From NCBI GenBank assembly GCA_023437345.1, contig JAEZGC010000233.1, positions 1-38,814 of the forward strand: a stretch of 38,814 nt of DNA, in the 5' to 3' direction. Each line of letters begins with the position of its first letter. The stretch's first letter is position 1. This DNA comes from Actinomycetes bacterium. GTDB lineage: Bacteria > Actinomycetota > Actinomycetes > Propionibacteriales > Propionibacteriaceae. The position numbers were made by a program, and so were the translations under genes. Shown here in pieces: positions 1 to 8,392 of this stretch. The notes below the pieces were generated by a model. It was given only the letters and a program-made list of their open reading frames with translations, was not told where the DNA came from and did no database searches.

Positions 1-18
1 GCCGCGGCCCGTCCGGGC

Positions 19-813
19 TCAGGCGTCCAGCAGCTCCAGCAGCCGGCGTCCGACCCCGGAATCGGCGTGGCTGCCGACCACCGGGAACCCGGTGTCCAGC
101 AGGCTCGGGTGGGCATTGCCCACCACGTGCGGCTGACCGGCCCAGGCCAGCATCCCGGCGTCGTTGGGCATGTCGCCGAAGGCTGCCACCTCGACGGCGT
201 CGATCCCCAGGCGTTCACACAGCGCGACCAGCGCCGACGCCTTCGACACCCCCGGGGCGCTGATCTCCACCACGCCGGGCACCTCGACAGCCGAGTGGGT
301 CACGGTGGCCAGGTCACCCACCAGCGCGAGGGCCTGCCCGGTCAGCTCCGCCGACGGGATGGTCGGGTGGAAGCCGAGCACCTTCAGCACGGGCTGGCTG
401 GTCGCCAGCAGGTCGGTAGTGACCGCGTCGGTTGCCGGGTCGGCAGCCGGGGTTCCCGGGTCGCAGCGGAAGCCGGCCACCGTCTCCACCCCCAGGTAGA
501 CCCCTGGCAGGCCGCGCCGCAGCCGGTCCACCACGTCGGCGGCGCAGTCCGGGGCGACGGCGTGGTAGTCGACGACCCTGTGCTCGGACAGGTCCCACAG
601 CACGGCACCGTTGGAGGCGATCACCAGCGGGTGGGCGGCATCCAGCCCGGCCAGCACGCCCAGCCAGCGGATCGGACGTCCGGTCGCCACCACGAAGGGG
701 ATGCCCAGTTCGGCTGCCCGGGTTGCTGCGGCGCGGTTCAGCGGGGAGATGGACCCGTCCGGGCTGAGGAAGGTGCCGTCCAGGTCTGTGACCACCAGCC
801 GCGGCCGGGCCAC
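19..813 (-). CDS. HAD superfamily hydrolase, Cof subfamily (IIB) phosphatase
   Basis: Predicted cytoplasmic haloacid dehalogenase-type phosphatase acting on small phosphorylated metabolites; substrate not predictable. The 264-residue protein has the nucleophile motif DLDGT near residue 10 (the two Asp residues are nucleophile and acid/base), ATGRP as motif II, a Cof-type cap in the middle, a lysine in SKASAL for motif III and GDMPND as the metal-binding motif IV. Length is normal for the Cof family. Start is GTG at 813, with a weak AAGG upstream. The preceding gene on the same strand stops at 815, two bases before this start, so the two are probably cotranscribed. All catalytic motifs are intact. 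Confidence 0.9.
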   Translation of the reverse strand: MARPRLVVTDLDGTFLSPDGSISPLNRAAATRAAELGIPFVVATGRPIRWLGVLAGLDAAHPLVIASNGAVLWDLSEHRVVDYHAVAPDCAADVVDRLRRGLPGVYLGVETVAGFRCDPGTPAADPATDAVTTDLLATSQPVLKVLGFHPTIPSAELTGQALALVGDLATVTHSAVEVPGVVEISAPGVSKASALVALCERLGIDAVEVAAFGDMPNDAGMLAWAGQPHVVGNAHPSLLDTGFPVVGSHADSGVGRRLLELLDA

Positions 814-814
814 G

Positions 815-1768
815 TCACAACCTTGAGTTCGGGGTGGGAGACCCCACCTGTCCCGACGGTGTCTCCCCGGGGGACGGCGAGCCCGACTGCGACGGGGACG
901 GCGAGCCGGTGGTCGGCGAAGGTGAGGCCGAGTCGGGCGAGGGCGACGGCGAGGCGGAGTCCGGTGAGGGGGATGCCGAGTCCGGCGACGGGGAGGCGGA
1001 ATCCGGCGACGGCGAGGCCGAGTCCGGCGACGGGGACCCTGTCGGCGGCGGGGAGCCGGTCGGCGGTGGCGTTGCGGTCGGCGGGACCGGCGGCGGCGGC
1101 GAGTCCGGCGGCGCCTGCTGGAAGATCAGGATCGCGATCAGGACGGCGAGCGCGGCCAGCAGCATCATGAGCAGCCACGAGGCGAGGATGCTCAACCAGC
1201 CGGCCCTGTCGTGCCGCCCCGGCCACGGCAGCGGCCACAGCCGCGACACCCCCGGACGGGTCCGCTCGATCCAGTGCAGCCGGTAGGCCGGCCCGGCCGG
1301 GGAGCCCTGCAGCGGCAGCCGCGACAGGTCGACCTCGGCAAGGATCCGGTCCGCCTCCGCCAGCGCGGCGGGGCTCGCGTCGTAGGCCAGCGCCACCCAC
1401 GGGGCGAGCGGGGCGTCGTCGGGACCCACCGGGTCGTCGTCCTCGGACCGGCTGCGGTGGCCCAGCCTGCCGTCGGCCTGGCCATGGCCGCCGCGGGCCA
1501 GGACGGTGTCGATGTGCAGCTTGTTGACCACCCCGGCCAGCCGGTCACGGGCCGCCGGGTCGGCGGCCGCGCCCTCCGACAGCAGCACCAGCATCACCGA
1601 CGTGGACTGCTCGTCGTGCGCGACGTAGGCAACGCCGGACGGGGACGCGGTCAGCCGGGCGTCCAGCCAGTAGTCGCCCACCCGCGGCGGGTCGTCGCGC
1701 CACAGCGGAGACAGGCGCGGGGCACCGGCGTCAGCTCCGGTGCCGGCGGGCGGCTCTGGCGTGGTCAT
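815..1768 (-). CDS. Single-pass membrane protein with Ser/Pro-rich repeat tail
   Basis: Unrecognised 317-residue protein. The first ~215 residues are soluble (it opens MTTPEPPAG) and include a stretch resembling a protein-quality or kinase-associated module, but I cannot name a family. One strong membrane helix follows (WLSILASWLLMMLLAALAVL), and the last ~80 residues are almost entirely Pro, Ser, Asp, Gly and Thr, with five SPSPDSA-type repeats. This suggests a cytoplasmic N-terminus and an exported, extended, wall-spanning tail. I chose ATG at 1768 because the upstream extension of the frame is out of character. The gene is divergent from moxR and lies directly upstream of the HAD phosphatase gene. 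Function unknown. Confidence 0.75.
   Translation of the reverse strand: MTTPEPPAGTGADAGAPRLSPLWRDDPPRVGDYWLDARLTASPSGVAYVAHDEQSTSVMLVLLSEGAAADPAARDRLAGVVNKLHIDTVLARGGHGQADGRLGHRSRSEDDDPVGPDDAPLAPWVALAYDASPAALAEADRILAEVDLSRLPLQGSPAGPAYRLHWIERTRPGVSRLWPLPWPGRHDRAGWLSILASWLLMMLLAALAVLIAILIFQQAPPDSPPPPVPPTATPPPTGSPPPTGSPSPDSASPSPDSASPSPDSASPSPDSASPSPSPDSASPSPTTGSPSPSQSGSPSPGETPSGQVGSPTPNSRL
924..1034. repeat. 21-bp coding tandem repeat (SPSPDSA heptads)
   Basis: Five head-to-tail copies of a 21-bp unit, one carrying a 6-bp insertion, encode SPSPDSA heptads in the tail of the minus-strand membrane protein. Copies differ at a few third positions. Slippage-prone repeats like this often vary in number between strains. 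Confidence 0.85.
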
Positions 1769-1947
1769 CGCGTCCCATCGTAGGAGCGGGCGGGCCCCGC
1801 CTCCGCCGACCATTGTGCCAGCCGCCCGGACGGCCCCCGTCGGGTCCACGGCCACGCCACAGCCGGGCCACAGGAGGCTTGCACGACGGGCGGTATCGTG
1901 GTCGCCACACGTCAAGTCAGCAACTCCCACCAAGCCAGGAGCGCCGC

Positions 1948-3084
1948 GTGACCAACCCGATCCAGCCGCCGCCGGGATACCCGCCGCCACAGCGTCCGCT
2001 GCCGCCGCAGAGCCCGCCCTCCGGGCCCCCGCCGGCCCCGGCGGCCAACCCGGAGATCGCCGCCTCGGCGAAGCTGTTGGGTGAGGCGATAGCCCAGGTG
2101 CAGCGGGTGATCGTGGGCCAGGAGCACATGGTCGAGCAGCTGATGGTGGGGCTGCTGGCGAAGGGCCACGTGCTGCTCGAGGGCGTGCCGGGGGTGGCGA
2201 AGACGCTGGCCGTCCGCTCCTTCGCGACAGTGGTGGGGGGCGACTTCGCCCGCATCCAGTTCACCCCCGACCTGGTCCCGTCCGACATCGTGGGCACCCG
2301 GATCTACTCGGCCAGCCAGGAGAAGTTCGACACCGCGCTGGGCCCGGTGTTCGTGAACTTCGTGCTGGCCGACGAGATCAACCGCGCACCGGCCAAGGTG
2401 CAGTCGGCGATGCTCGAGCTGATGGCCGAGCGGCAGGTGTCCATCGGCGGCACCACCCACCCGGTGCCCGACCCGTTCATCGTGATCGCCACCCAGAACC
2501 CGATCGAGTCCGAAGGCGTCTACCCGCTGCCCGAGGCGCAGCGGGACAGGTTCCTGCTCAAGGTGGACGTACCCTACCCGCGCGGCAACGAGGAGTTCGA
2601 GATCCTCCGCCGGATGAGCGTGAACCCGCCCAAGCCGAGCCCGGTGCTCGACCCCGACAAGGTGCGGACGCTGCAGGCGCAGGCGTCCGGGGTGTTCGTC
2701 CACAACCTCGTCGCCGAGTACATAGTCAGGCTGGTGCTGGCGACCCGCACCCCCGACGAGTTCGGCATGCCCGACCTCGTCCCGGTGATCCAGGTGGGCT
2801 GCTCGCCGCGCGCCACCCTCGGCCTGGTCGCCGCCGCGCGTGCGCTGGCGTTGATCCACGGCCGCGACTACGTCCTGCCCACTGATGTGCAGTCGATAGC
2901 CAAGGACGTCATGGCGCACCGCTTCGTGCTCGGCTTCGACGCCGTCGCCGACAACATCACCCCGGCTCAGGTCGTGGAGCGGATCGTCGCCATGGTGCCC
3001 CCGCCCACCCCGGTGTGGAACCAGCAGCAGCGCCAGCCCGCCGCTCCCGGCCAGCACCGGTTCGCCCCCGACGGCAGGGGCTGA
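1948..3084 (+). CDS. moxR: MoxR-family AAA+ ATPase
   Basis: 378-residue AAA+ ATPase of the MoxR (AAA_3) class. These act as chaperone-like partners of von Willebrand factor A proteins, usually in maturation of enzyme complexes or stress and envelope functions. After a Pro-rich N-terminus (~35 residues) it shows Walker A GVPGVAKT near residues 79-86, Walker B VLADEINRAP, the sensor region IATQNPIE and the MoxR-typical PLPEAQRDRF. Start is GTG at 1948, preceded by AGGAG; the longer open frame to 1813 has no support. It heads a plus-strand operon with a DUF58 protein and two VWA proteins, the arrangement seen around moxR1 in mycobacteria. Confidence 0.93.
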   Translation: MTNPIQPPPGYPPPQRPLPPQSPPSGPPPAPAANPEIAASAKLLGEAIAQVQRVIVGQEHMVEQLMVGLLAKGHVLLEGVPGVAKTLAVRSFATVVGGDFARIQFTPDLVPSDIVGTRIYSASQEKFDTALGPVFVNFVLADEINRAPAKVQSAMLELMAERQVSIGGTTHPVPDPFIVIATQNPIESEGVYPLPEAQRDRFLLKVDVPYPRGNEEFEILRRMSVNPPKPSPVLDPDKVRTLQAQASGVFVHNLVAEYIVRLVLATRTPDEFGMPDLVPVIQVGCSPRATLGLVAAARALALIHGRDYVLPTDVQSIAKDVMAHRFVLGFDAVADNITPAQVVERIVAMVPPPTPVWNQQQRQPAAPGQHRFAPDGRG

Positions 3085-3092
3085 GGCCGGCA

Positions 3093-4142
3093 GTGACCCT
3101 CGTGCCCGGCTTCGCCCCGCCGCCCGACGACCTTGGTGCGGTGCGGTCGGTGCTGCGCGAGCCCACCGCCCCCACCCTGCCGCTGCACAAGCTGGCGCCC
3201 GAGGCGGCGTTGCGGCGCCTGGAACTGACTGTGGTGCGCCGCCTGGAGGGCTTCCTGCACGGCGACCACCAGGGCCTGCTGCCCGGGCCGGGCTCGGAGT
3301 CCAGCGACGCCCGGGAGTACGTCCCGGGTCAGGACGACGTCCGCAAGATGGACTGGGCGGTCACCGCGCGGACGACCGTCCCGCACGTCCGCGACACGAT
3401 CGCCGACCGGGAACTCGAGGTGTGGGCGCTGCTGGACGTCACTCCGTCGATGAACTGGGGCACCGAGGGCGTCACCAAGCGTGACCTGGGGATTGCCGCG
3501 GTCGCCACCATCGGGTTCCTGTCGCAGAAGATGGGAGACCGGTTCGGCGGTCTGGTCATGCGGCCGGACGCGATCCGGCGGCTCCCGGCCCGGTCCGGGC
3601 GGACCGCGCTGTACGGGTTGTTGCGCCGGATGCTCACCGAACCGATAGTCGCCGACCACACCACAGGGCCGTTCTCGCTGGCGGAGGGGATCGAGAAGCT
3701 TGCCCGGACCGAACGGCGCCGCGGGATGCGGCTGGTGGTCTCCGACTTCATGACCGCCGGCGACTACGAGCTCGACGCCAACGTGCCGCCGGACTGGGAA
3801 CGGTCGATGCGCCGGCTCGCGATCCGCAACCAGGTTCTCGCCGTCGAGGTGGTGGACTCCCACGAGACCAACTTCCCCGACGTCGGCGACCTGCTCATCC
3901 GTGACCCGGAGACCAACTTCGAGCGGTACGTGAACACCAGCGACGAGGCGGCACGGCAGCGGATGGACGCGGCCGCCGCCGCCCAGCGCGAGCGCATCAG
4001 GGTGGCGCTGCGCCGGGCCGGGGTCGCCCACATCCAGCTGCGCACCGACCGGGACTGGGTCCACGACATCGCCAGGTTCGTGCTGTCCTACCGGCGGACT
4101 GCCGCGATGCTGCACCAGCCGCCGCAGGGGGTGAGCAAATGA
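3093..4142 (+). CDS. DUF58 domain protein (VWA-like)
   Basis: 349-residue DUF58 protein, the usual second member of MoxR operons, thought to act as an adaptor for the ATPase. The DUF58 signature lies around REYVPGQDDVRKMDWAVTAR, followed by a VWA-like fold opening with LLDVTPSMNWG (a DxTxS metal-site motif). No signal peptide or membrane helix is obvious. GTG at 3093 is preferred because it lies 8 bp after the moxR stop and removes a low-quality Arg/Pro extension. The stop overlaps the next start in ATGA, so it is translationally coupled to the first VWA gene. Confidence 0.88.
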   Translation: MTLVPGFAPPPDDLGAVRSVLREPTAPTLPLHKLAPEAALRRLELTVVRRLEGFLHGDHQGLLPGPGSESSDAREYVPGQDDVRKMDWAVTARTTVPHVRDTIADRELEVWALLDVTPSMNWGTEGVTKRDLGIAAVATIGFLSQKMGDRFGGLVMRPDAIRRLPARSGRTALYGLLRRMLTEPIVADHTTGPFSLAEGIEKLARTERRRGMRLVVSDFMTAGDYELDANVPPDWERSMRRLAIRNQVLAVEVVDSHETNFPDVGDLLIRDPETNFERYVNTSDEAARQRMDAAAAAQRERIRVALRRAGVAHIQLRTDRDWVHDIARFVLSYRRTAAMLHQPPQGVSK

Positions 4143-5098
4143 TGTTCGAGCTCAGCTTCCTCAACCCCGAGCGACTCTGGGTGCTCCTGGTCGTGCCGCT
4201 GCTGGTCGCCGGATACGTGGCCGCCGTCCTGGCCAAGAAGAAGACCGGGATCCGCTACACCAACACCACCCTGCTCTCCCGGGTCGTGACCAAGCAGTCG
4301 CAGTGGCGCCGCCACCTCGCGGTCGGGCTGTCGCTGGCCGCTCTTGTCGCGCTCGGTGCGGCGTGGGCGCGTCCCAACGGCATCGACATGGTGCCGCGGG
4401 AGCGCGCCACAGTCGTGCTGGTGATCGACATCTCGCAGTCAATGCAGGCCACCGACGTCAAGCCGAACCGGCTGGACGCCGCCAAGCAGGCAGCGGTCGG
4501 CTTCGTGAAGGAACTGCCTGAGCAGTACAACATCGCCGTCGTCAGCCTGTCCGGCAACCCGTCGGTACGGCTGCCGCCGACCCTGGACAGGGTGATGGCC
4601 CAGCAGGCGATCAGCAGCCTGCGGGTGCAGGACTCGACCTCGGTGGGGGAGAGCATCTACACGGCGCTGGCTGCGCTGCAGATGGCGCCGCGGGGCGAGG
4701 ACGGCTCGCTCGCGCCGGGCGCGATTGTGCTGCTGAGCGACGGCCAGAACACTGCAGGACGGGCGCCGTCCCAGGCCGCCAACGAGGCCCGCAAGGCCGA
4801 GGTGCCGGTCTACACGATCGCCTACGGCACCACCAACGGCTACGTCGACCTGGACGGGAAGCGGGAGCCCGTGCCGCCCGACGCGGAGCTGTTGCGCACC
4901 ATCTCGTCGATGACCGGCGGCGACTCCTACCAGGCCGAGAGCCTGCCGGAGCTGGAGCGGGTGTACTCCAACATCCGCAGCGAGGTCGGGATGGTGCCGG
5001 TCAAGAAGGAGACCACTGCGCTGTGGGCCGGCTACGGTCTTGCCTTCGCGGTGGTGGCCGCGCTGGCCGCGGTGTCGCTGGGAGCGAGGTGGCCGTGA
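4139..5098 (+). CDS. VWA domain membrane protein (BatA-like), copy 1
   Basis: 319-residue membrane-anchored von Willebrand factor A protein. Helices near residues 12-30 and 60-78 precede the VWA domain (~85-280), and a third helix lies at the C-terminus (LWAGYGLAFAVVAALAAVS). The metal-ion-dependent adhesion site is intact (DISQS near residue 97, LLSDGQN later). The family typically binds protein partners and works with a MoxR ATPase; the partner here is unknown. ATG at 4139 overlaps the DUF58 stop (a second ATG follows at 4142). It is clearly paralogous to the next gene in both layout and sequence, so the pair arose by tandem duplication. Confidence 0.9.
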   Translation: MMFELSFLNPERLWVLLVVPLLVAGYVAAVLAKKKTGIRYTNTTLLSRVVTKQSQWRRHLAVGLSLAALVALGAAWARPNGIDMVPRERATVVLVIDISQSMQATDVKPNRLDAAKQAAVGFVKELPEQYNIAVVSLSGNPSVRLPPTLDRVMAQQAISSLRVQDSTSVGESIYTALAALQMAPRGEDGSLAPGAIVLLSDGQNTAGRAPSQAANEARKAEVPVYTIAYGTTNGYVDLDGKREPVPPDAELLRTISSMTGGDSYQAESLPELERVYSNIRSEVGMVPVKKETTALWAGYGLAFAVVAALAAVSLGARWP

Positions 5099-6060
5099 TG
5101 GAACCCTGGATCGAGTTCATGCGTCCCGAGCGGCTGTGGTGGCTGCTGCTGATCCCCGTCCTGCTGTTGCTGTACCTGGGGCTGCTGTGGCGCCGCCGGT
5201 CGCGGGCCAGGTCGCGAGCGATAGGACGACTGGAACGGGTGCTGCCCCAGCAGCAGGCGTGGAAGCGGCACCTCGCTGTCGGTGCAGCGGTGCTGTCGCT
5301 GGCAGCGTTGAACGTGGCCTACGCCCAGCCCAAGGGCGAGGTGGACGTGCCGCGCGACCGGGCCACCGTCGTGCTGACCATCGACATCTCGCGCTCGATG
5401 ATCGCCGAGGACGTCTCCCCGAACCGGCTGGAGGCGGCGAAGGCTGCAGCACAGGACTTCCTGGGCATGCTCCCGACCGGCTTCAACGTGGCGCTGGTGA
5501 GCTTCGCTGCGACGGCGGCGGTGATCGTGCCGCCGACCACCGACCGCGGCGTGGTGGGGGCCGCGATCCAGAACCTCGAGGTGGCCCCGTCCACTGCCAT
5601 CGGGGAGGGGATCTACTCGGCGCTGGACGCGATGGCGCAGGCCCCGCCCGATCCCGAGCACCCCGATGAGCCGGCACCCGGCGCGATAGTCCTGCTCAGC
5701 GACGGCTACACCAACATCGGACGCCCCTCGGCCACCGCGGCCCGCGACGCCAAGGCTTCCGATATCCCGATCTACACGATCGCCTACGGCACTCCCGGTG
5801 GCTACGTGGAGAGCGGGGGTCGAAGGGAGCCCGTCCCGGTGAACCACGTCGAACTGGAGGAGGTTGCCAGGATCTCCGGCGGCAAGAAGTTCTCGGCCGG
5901 GTCGAGTGGCGAACTGCGTCAGGTGTACGAGTCGATCGCCAACACCGTCGGCTACGTCAAGGAGGACCGGGAGGTCACCGAGCAGTACGCCGGGTATGCC
6001 CTCGCCTTTGCCCTGCTGGCCTCGCTGGCTGTCGCCTCCCTGGCCGCCCGCTGGCCCTGA
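5098..6060 (+). CDS. VWA domain membrane protein (BatA-like), copy 2
   Basis: 320-residue paralogue of the preceding gene with the same plan: two N-terminal helices (LWWLLLIPVLLLLYLGLLW, then HLAVGAAVLSLAALNVAYA), a VWA domain with intact metal site DISRS, the YTIAYGTPGGYVE segment shared with copy 1, and a C-terminal helix. ATG at 5098 shares one base with the previous stop (TGATG), indicating coupling; a GTG one codon earlier is also possible. It is the last gene of the moxR operon. Two diverged copies with intact metal sites suggest a heteromeric VWA pair rather than redundancy (inference). Confidence 0.9.
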   Translation: MEPWIEFMRPERLWWLLLIPVLLLLYLGLLWRRRSRARSRAIGRLERVLPQQQAWKRHLAVGAAVLSLAALNVAYAQPKGEVDVPRDRATVVLTIDISRSMIAEDVSPNRLEAAKAAAQDFLGMLPTGFNVALVSFAATAAVIVPPTTDRGVVGAAIQNLEVAPSTAIGEGIYSALDAMAQAPPDPEHPDEPAPGAIVLLSDGYTNIGRPSATAARDAKASDIPIYTIAYGTPGGYVESGGRREPVPVNHVELEEVARISGGKKFSAGSSGELRQVYESIANTVGYVKEDREVTEQYAGYALAFALLASLAVASLAARWP

Positions 6061-6360
6061 CCCTCCACCGCGTGCTCCAGGCCCTCGTCCAGCCCTCCCC
6101 CCCACACCGCGAGGACTCCCGACCCGGCCGAGACCTCCCAACCCGCCGAGCGCTCCTGAGGCCGCCGAGACCTCCCTCCGGGAGGGAGCGTTCAGCGACG
6201 ACGGGAGCGCTCGCCGCGGGGATCCGAGCAGGGGACAGCTCGGGCGAGAGCGTCCGCCGTGGGGGTGACTGGTGCTGCTGGGGCTCGTGGGGCAGAATGA
6301 GGCATCTCCTTCGCTTCGGAGATTCGCTGGGGAAGGCACATCTCAGCGAAGGGGACACCG
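6061..6360. other. Non-coding spacer between the VWA gene and the DUF3145 gene
   Basis: About 300 bases without a convincing gene. It contains GCCGAGACCTCCC twice (6127-6139 and 6164-6176) and a perfect short palindrome at 6172-6188 (8-bp arms around a single G), which may act as a transcription terminator for the moxR operon although no T-tract follows. The last ~70 bases should hold the DUF3145 promoter; CAGAAT near 6295 is a possible -10 box. Confidence 0.5.
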
Positions 6361-6858
6361 ATGGACAGCACGCGCGGGATCATCCTGATCCACTCAGCGC
6401 CGACTGCGCTCTGCCCGCACATCGAGTGGGCGGTGAGCGCCGCTGTGGGGTCCCCGGTCCGCTTCGACTGGACGCCGCAACCCGCTGAGCCGCGCGCCCT
6501 GCGCGGCGAGATCGTCTGGTCCGGCGCCCCGGGCACCGGTGCGACCATCACGTCCGCCCTGACCCGCTGCGAGCGGCTGCGGTTCGAGGTGACCGAGGAG
6601 GCCACCCGGACGACCGAGGCGATGCGCTGGGCCTACACCCCGCGACTGGGGGTCTTCTCGGCGGTGATGGGCCTCAACGGCGACATCCTGGTGCACGAGA
6701 ACCGGCTCAAGCGGGCGCTGATCTCGCAGGCCATCGGGGGCAAGCCGCTGCAGGAAGCGCTGCAGGACCTGCTGGGCACCGACTGGGACGACGAGCTGGA
6801 GGTGTTCCGGCACGCCAGCGAGGACGCCCCGGTCCGCTGGCTCCACCGGGTGAGCTGA
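6361..6858 (+). CDS. DUF3145 family protein
   Basis: 165-residue actinobacteria-specific DUF3145 protein of unknown function. Recognisable family features are the opening segment HSAPTALCPHIEWAVSA, then PRALRGEIVWSG, the RFEVTEEA region and YTPRLGVFSAVMGLNGDI. There is no signal peptide or membrane helix, so it is probably cytoplasmic. ATG at 6361 has a purine-rich GAAGGGGA upstream. It is a single-gene unit convergent with the fatty acid operon. Confidence 0.9.
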   Translation: MDSTRGIILIHSAPTALCPHIEWAVSAAVGSPVRFDWTPQPAEPRALRGEIVWSGAPGTGATITSALTRCERLRFEVTEEATRTTEAMRWAYTPRLGVFSAVMGLNGDILVHENRLKRALISQAIGGKPLQEALQDLLGTDWDDELEVFRHASEDAPVRWLHRVS

Positions 6859-6859
6859 G

Positions 6860-6967
6860 GCCGCCCGCAAACCGGTGCCAGACCGCCGGCTGAAGGCAAT
6901 ACTCCCTCGGGCGGCTGGTTTCCCCCGGTTTCCGCGCAGACGCAGCGTGTGCCCCGCTGACGCGGGG
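6860..6967. terminator. Terminator-like inverted repeats between convergent genes
   Basis: Two inverted repeats lie between the DUF3145 and accD stops. GCCGCCCG (6860-6867) pairs with CGGGCGGC (6908-6915), and CCCCGC/GCGGGG (6952-6967) surrounds a TGAC loop immediately after the accD stop. There is no clear T-tract, as is common in high-GC actinobacteria. Confidence 0.45.
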
Positions 6968-8392
6968 TTACAAAGGAATGTTCGTGTGTACTCCTCGGAC
7001 GCCGGTGTCGGCGGTCCGGATCGCCTCGGCGATGGCCGAACGGGTACGGCTCGGGGAGATGATCTCGTCCACCACGCCGATCTCGACAGCCTTGTCCACC
7101 CCGCCGGCGATCCGCTCGTGCTCGGCGGCCAACTCTGCCTCCACACCTGCCACCATGTCGGGGGCGATCTCGGCCAGCTTGCGGCGGTGCAGGATCCGGA
7201 TCGCTGCCACCGACCCCATCACCGCGATCTCCGCGCTCGGCCAGGCGAACACCCTGGTGGCCCCCAGCGAGCGGGAGTTCATCGCGATGTAGGCGCCGCC
7301 GTAGGCTTTGCGGGTCACCAGCGTCACCCGGGGGACCGAGGCCTCGGAGAAGGCGTGCAGCAGCTTCGCGCCGCGGCGCACCACGCCGTCCCACTCCTGG
7401 CCGACACCGGGCAGGTAGCCGGGCACGTCCACCACCACGACCAGCGGTACCCCGAAGGTGTCGCACAGCCTGACGAACCGGGCGGCCTTCTCCGCGCTGA
7501 GCGAGTCCAGGCAGCCGCCAAGGCGCAGCGGGTTGTTCGCCACCACCCCGACGGTGCGCCCCGCCAACCTGCCGAAGGCGATGGTGATGTTCGGTGCCCA
7601 GCGGGCGTGCAGCTCGAAGGTGGAGCCCTCGTCCAGGATGCCGTTCAGCAGCGGGTGGACGTCGTAGGCCCGCTTCGGCGACTCGGGCAGCAGCTCCGAC
7701 AGGTCAGGGTCGGGAACCTCGGCGCTGATCGCGCCTTGGGCTGCCAGCAGGGTGGCAAGGGCCCGGCCGCGGGCCAGCGCGTCAGCCTCGTTGTCGGCCA
7801 CCACGTGCACCACGCCGGAGCGCCGCTCGTGGGTGTCGGGGCCGCCCAGGCGTTCCATGTCGACGTCCTCGCCGGTCACCGACCTGACGACGTCAGGGCC
7901 GGTGACGAAGATCCGCCCGGTCGGGGCGATGATCACCACGTCGGTGAGCGCCGGACCGTAGGCGGCGCCGCCGGCGGCCGCCCCCAGCACTATCGAGATC
8001 TGCGGGATCTTGCCCGAGGCCTGGGTCATCGCGTGGAAGATCCGGCCCACCGCGTGCAGGCTGAGGACGCCCTCGGCGAGCCGGGCCCCACCGGAGTGCC
8101 AGATCCCCAGGATCGGCACCCGGTCGACCATCGCCCTGCGGTAGGCCTGCACGACGGCCTCGCAGCCGTCCACCCCCATCGCCCCGCCCATGATCGTGGC
8201 GTCGGAACAGAACGCGACCACGGGCGAACCGTTGATCGAGCCCGTGGCGGCCAGCATTCCGGAGCCGTCGTCGGGGGTGATCAGGGACAGCGAGCCCGGG
8301 TCGAGCAGCGCTGCCAACCGGTGGTTGGGGTTGCGCGGATCCGCCTCGCGGGGCAGCCTCGCCGGTCGGGCCGGCGCCGGGGCCTGGGTCAT
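6968..8392 (-). CDS. accD: Acyl-CoA carboxylase beta (carboxyltransferase) subunit, AccD6-like
   Basis: 474-residue carboxyltransferase subunit that transfers CO2 from carboxybiotin to acetyl- and/or propionyl-CoA, supplying malonyl-CoA or methylmalonyl-CoA. Both crotonase-like halves are present. The N-terminal half has the glycine-rich segment WHSGGARLAEG and LGAAAGGAAYGPAL; the C-terminal half has VDVPGYLPGVGQEW and RKAYGGAYIAMNS, typical of PccB/AccD. It is the last gene of the fab operon and its start overlaps the fabF stop by 4 bp, as AccD6 does in the mycobacterial fas-II cluster. The biotin-carrying alpha subunit is not in this window. Substrate choice (acetyl versus propionyl) cannot be read with confidence. 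Confidence 0.92.
   Translation of the reverse strand: MTQAPAPARPARLPREADPRNPNHRLAALLDPGSLSLITPDDGSGMLAATGSINGSPVVAFCSDATIMGGAMGVDGCEAVVQAYRRAMVDRVPILGIWHSGGARLAEGVLSLHAVGRIFHAMTQASGKIPQISIVLGAAAGGAAYGPALTDVVIIAPTGRIFVTGPDVVRSVTGEDVDMERLGGPDTHERRSGVVHVVADNEADALARGRALATLLAAQGAISAEVPDPDLSELLPESPKRAYDVHPLLNGILDEGSTFELHARWAPNITIAFGRLAGRTVGVVANNPLRLGGCLDSLSAEKAARFVRLCDTFGVPLVVVVDVPGYLPGVGQEWDGVVRRGAKLLHAFSEASVPRVTLVTRKAYGGAYIAMNSRSLGATRVFAWPSAEIAVMGSVAAIRILHRRKLAEIAPDMVAGVEAELAAEHERIAGGVDKAVEIGVVDEIISPSRTRSAIAEAIRTADTGVRGVHTNIPL

Noticed and set aside
5032..6339. Minus-strand open frame across the second VWA gene and spacer
   Set aside because: Shadow of the VWA coding sequence; low-complexity His/Arg/Gly content.
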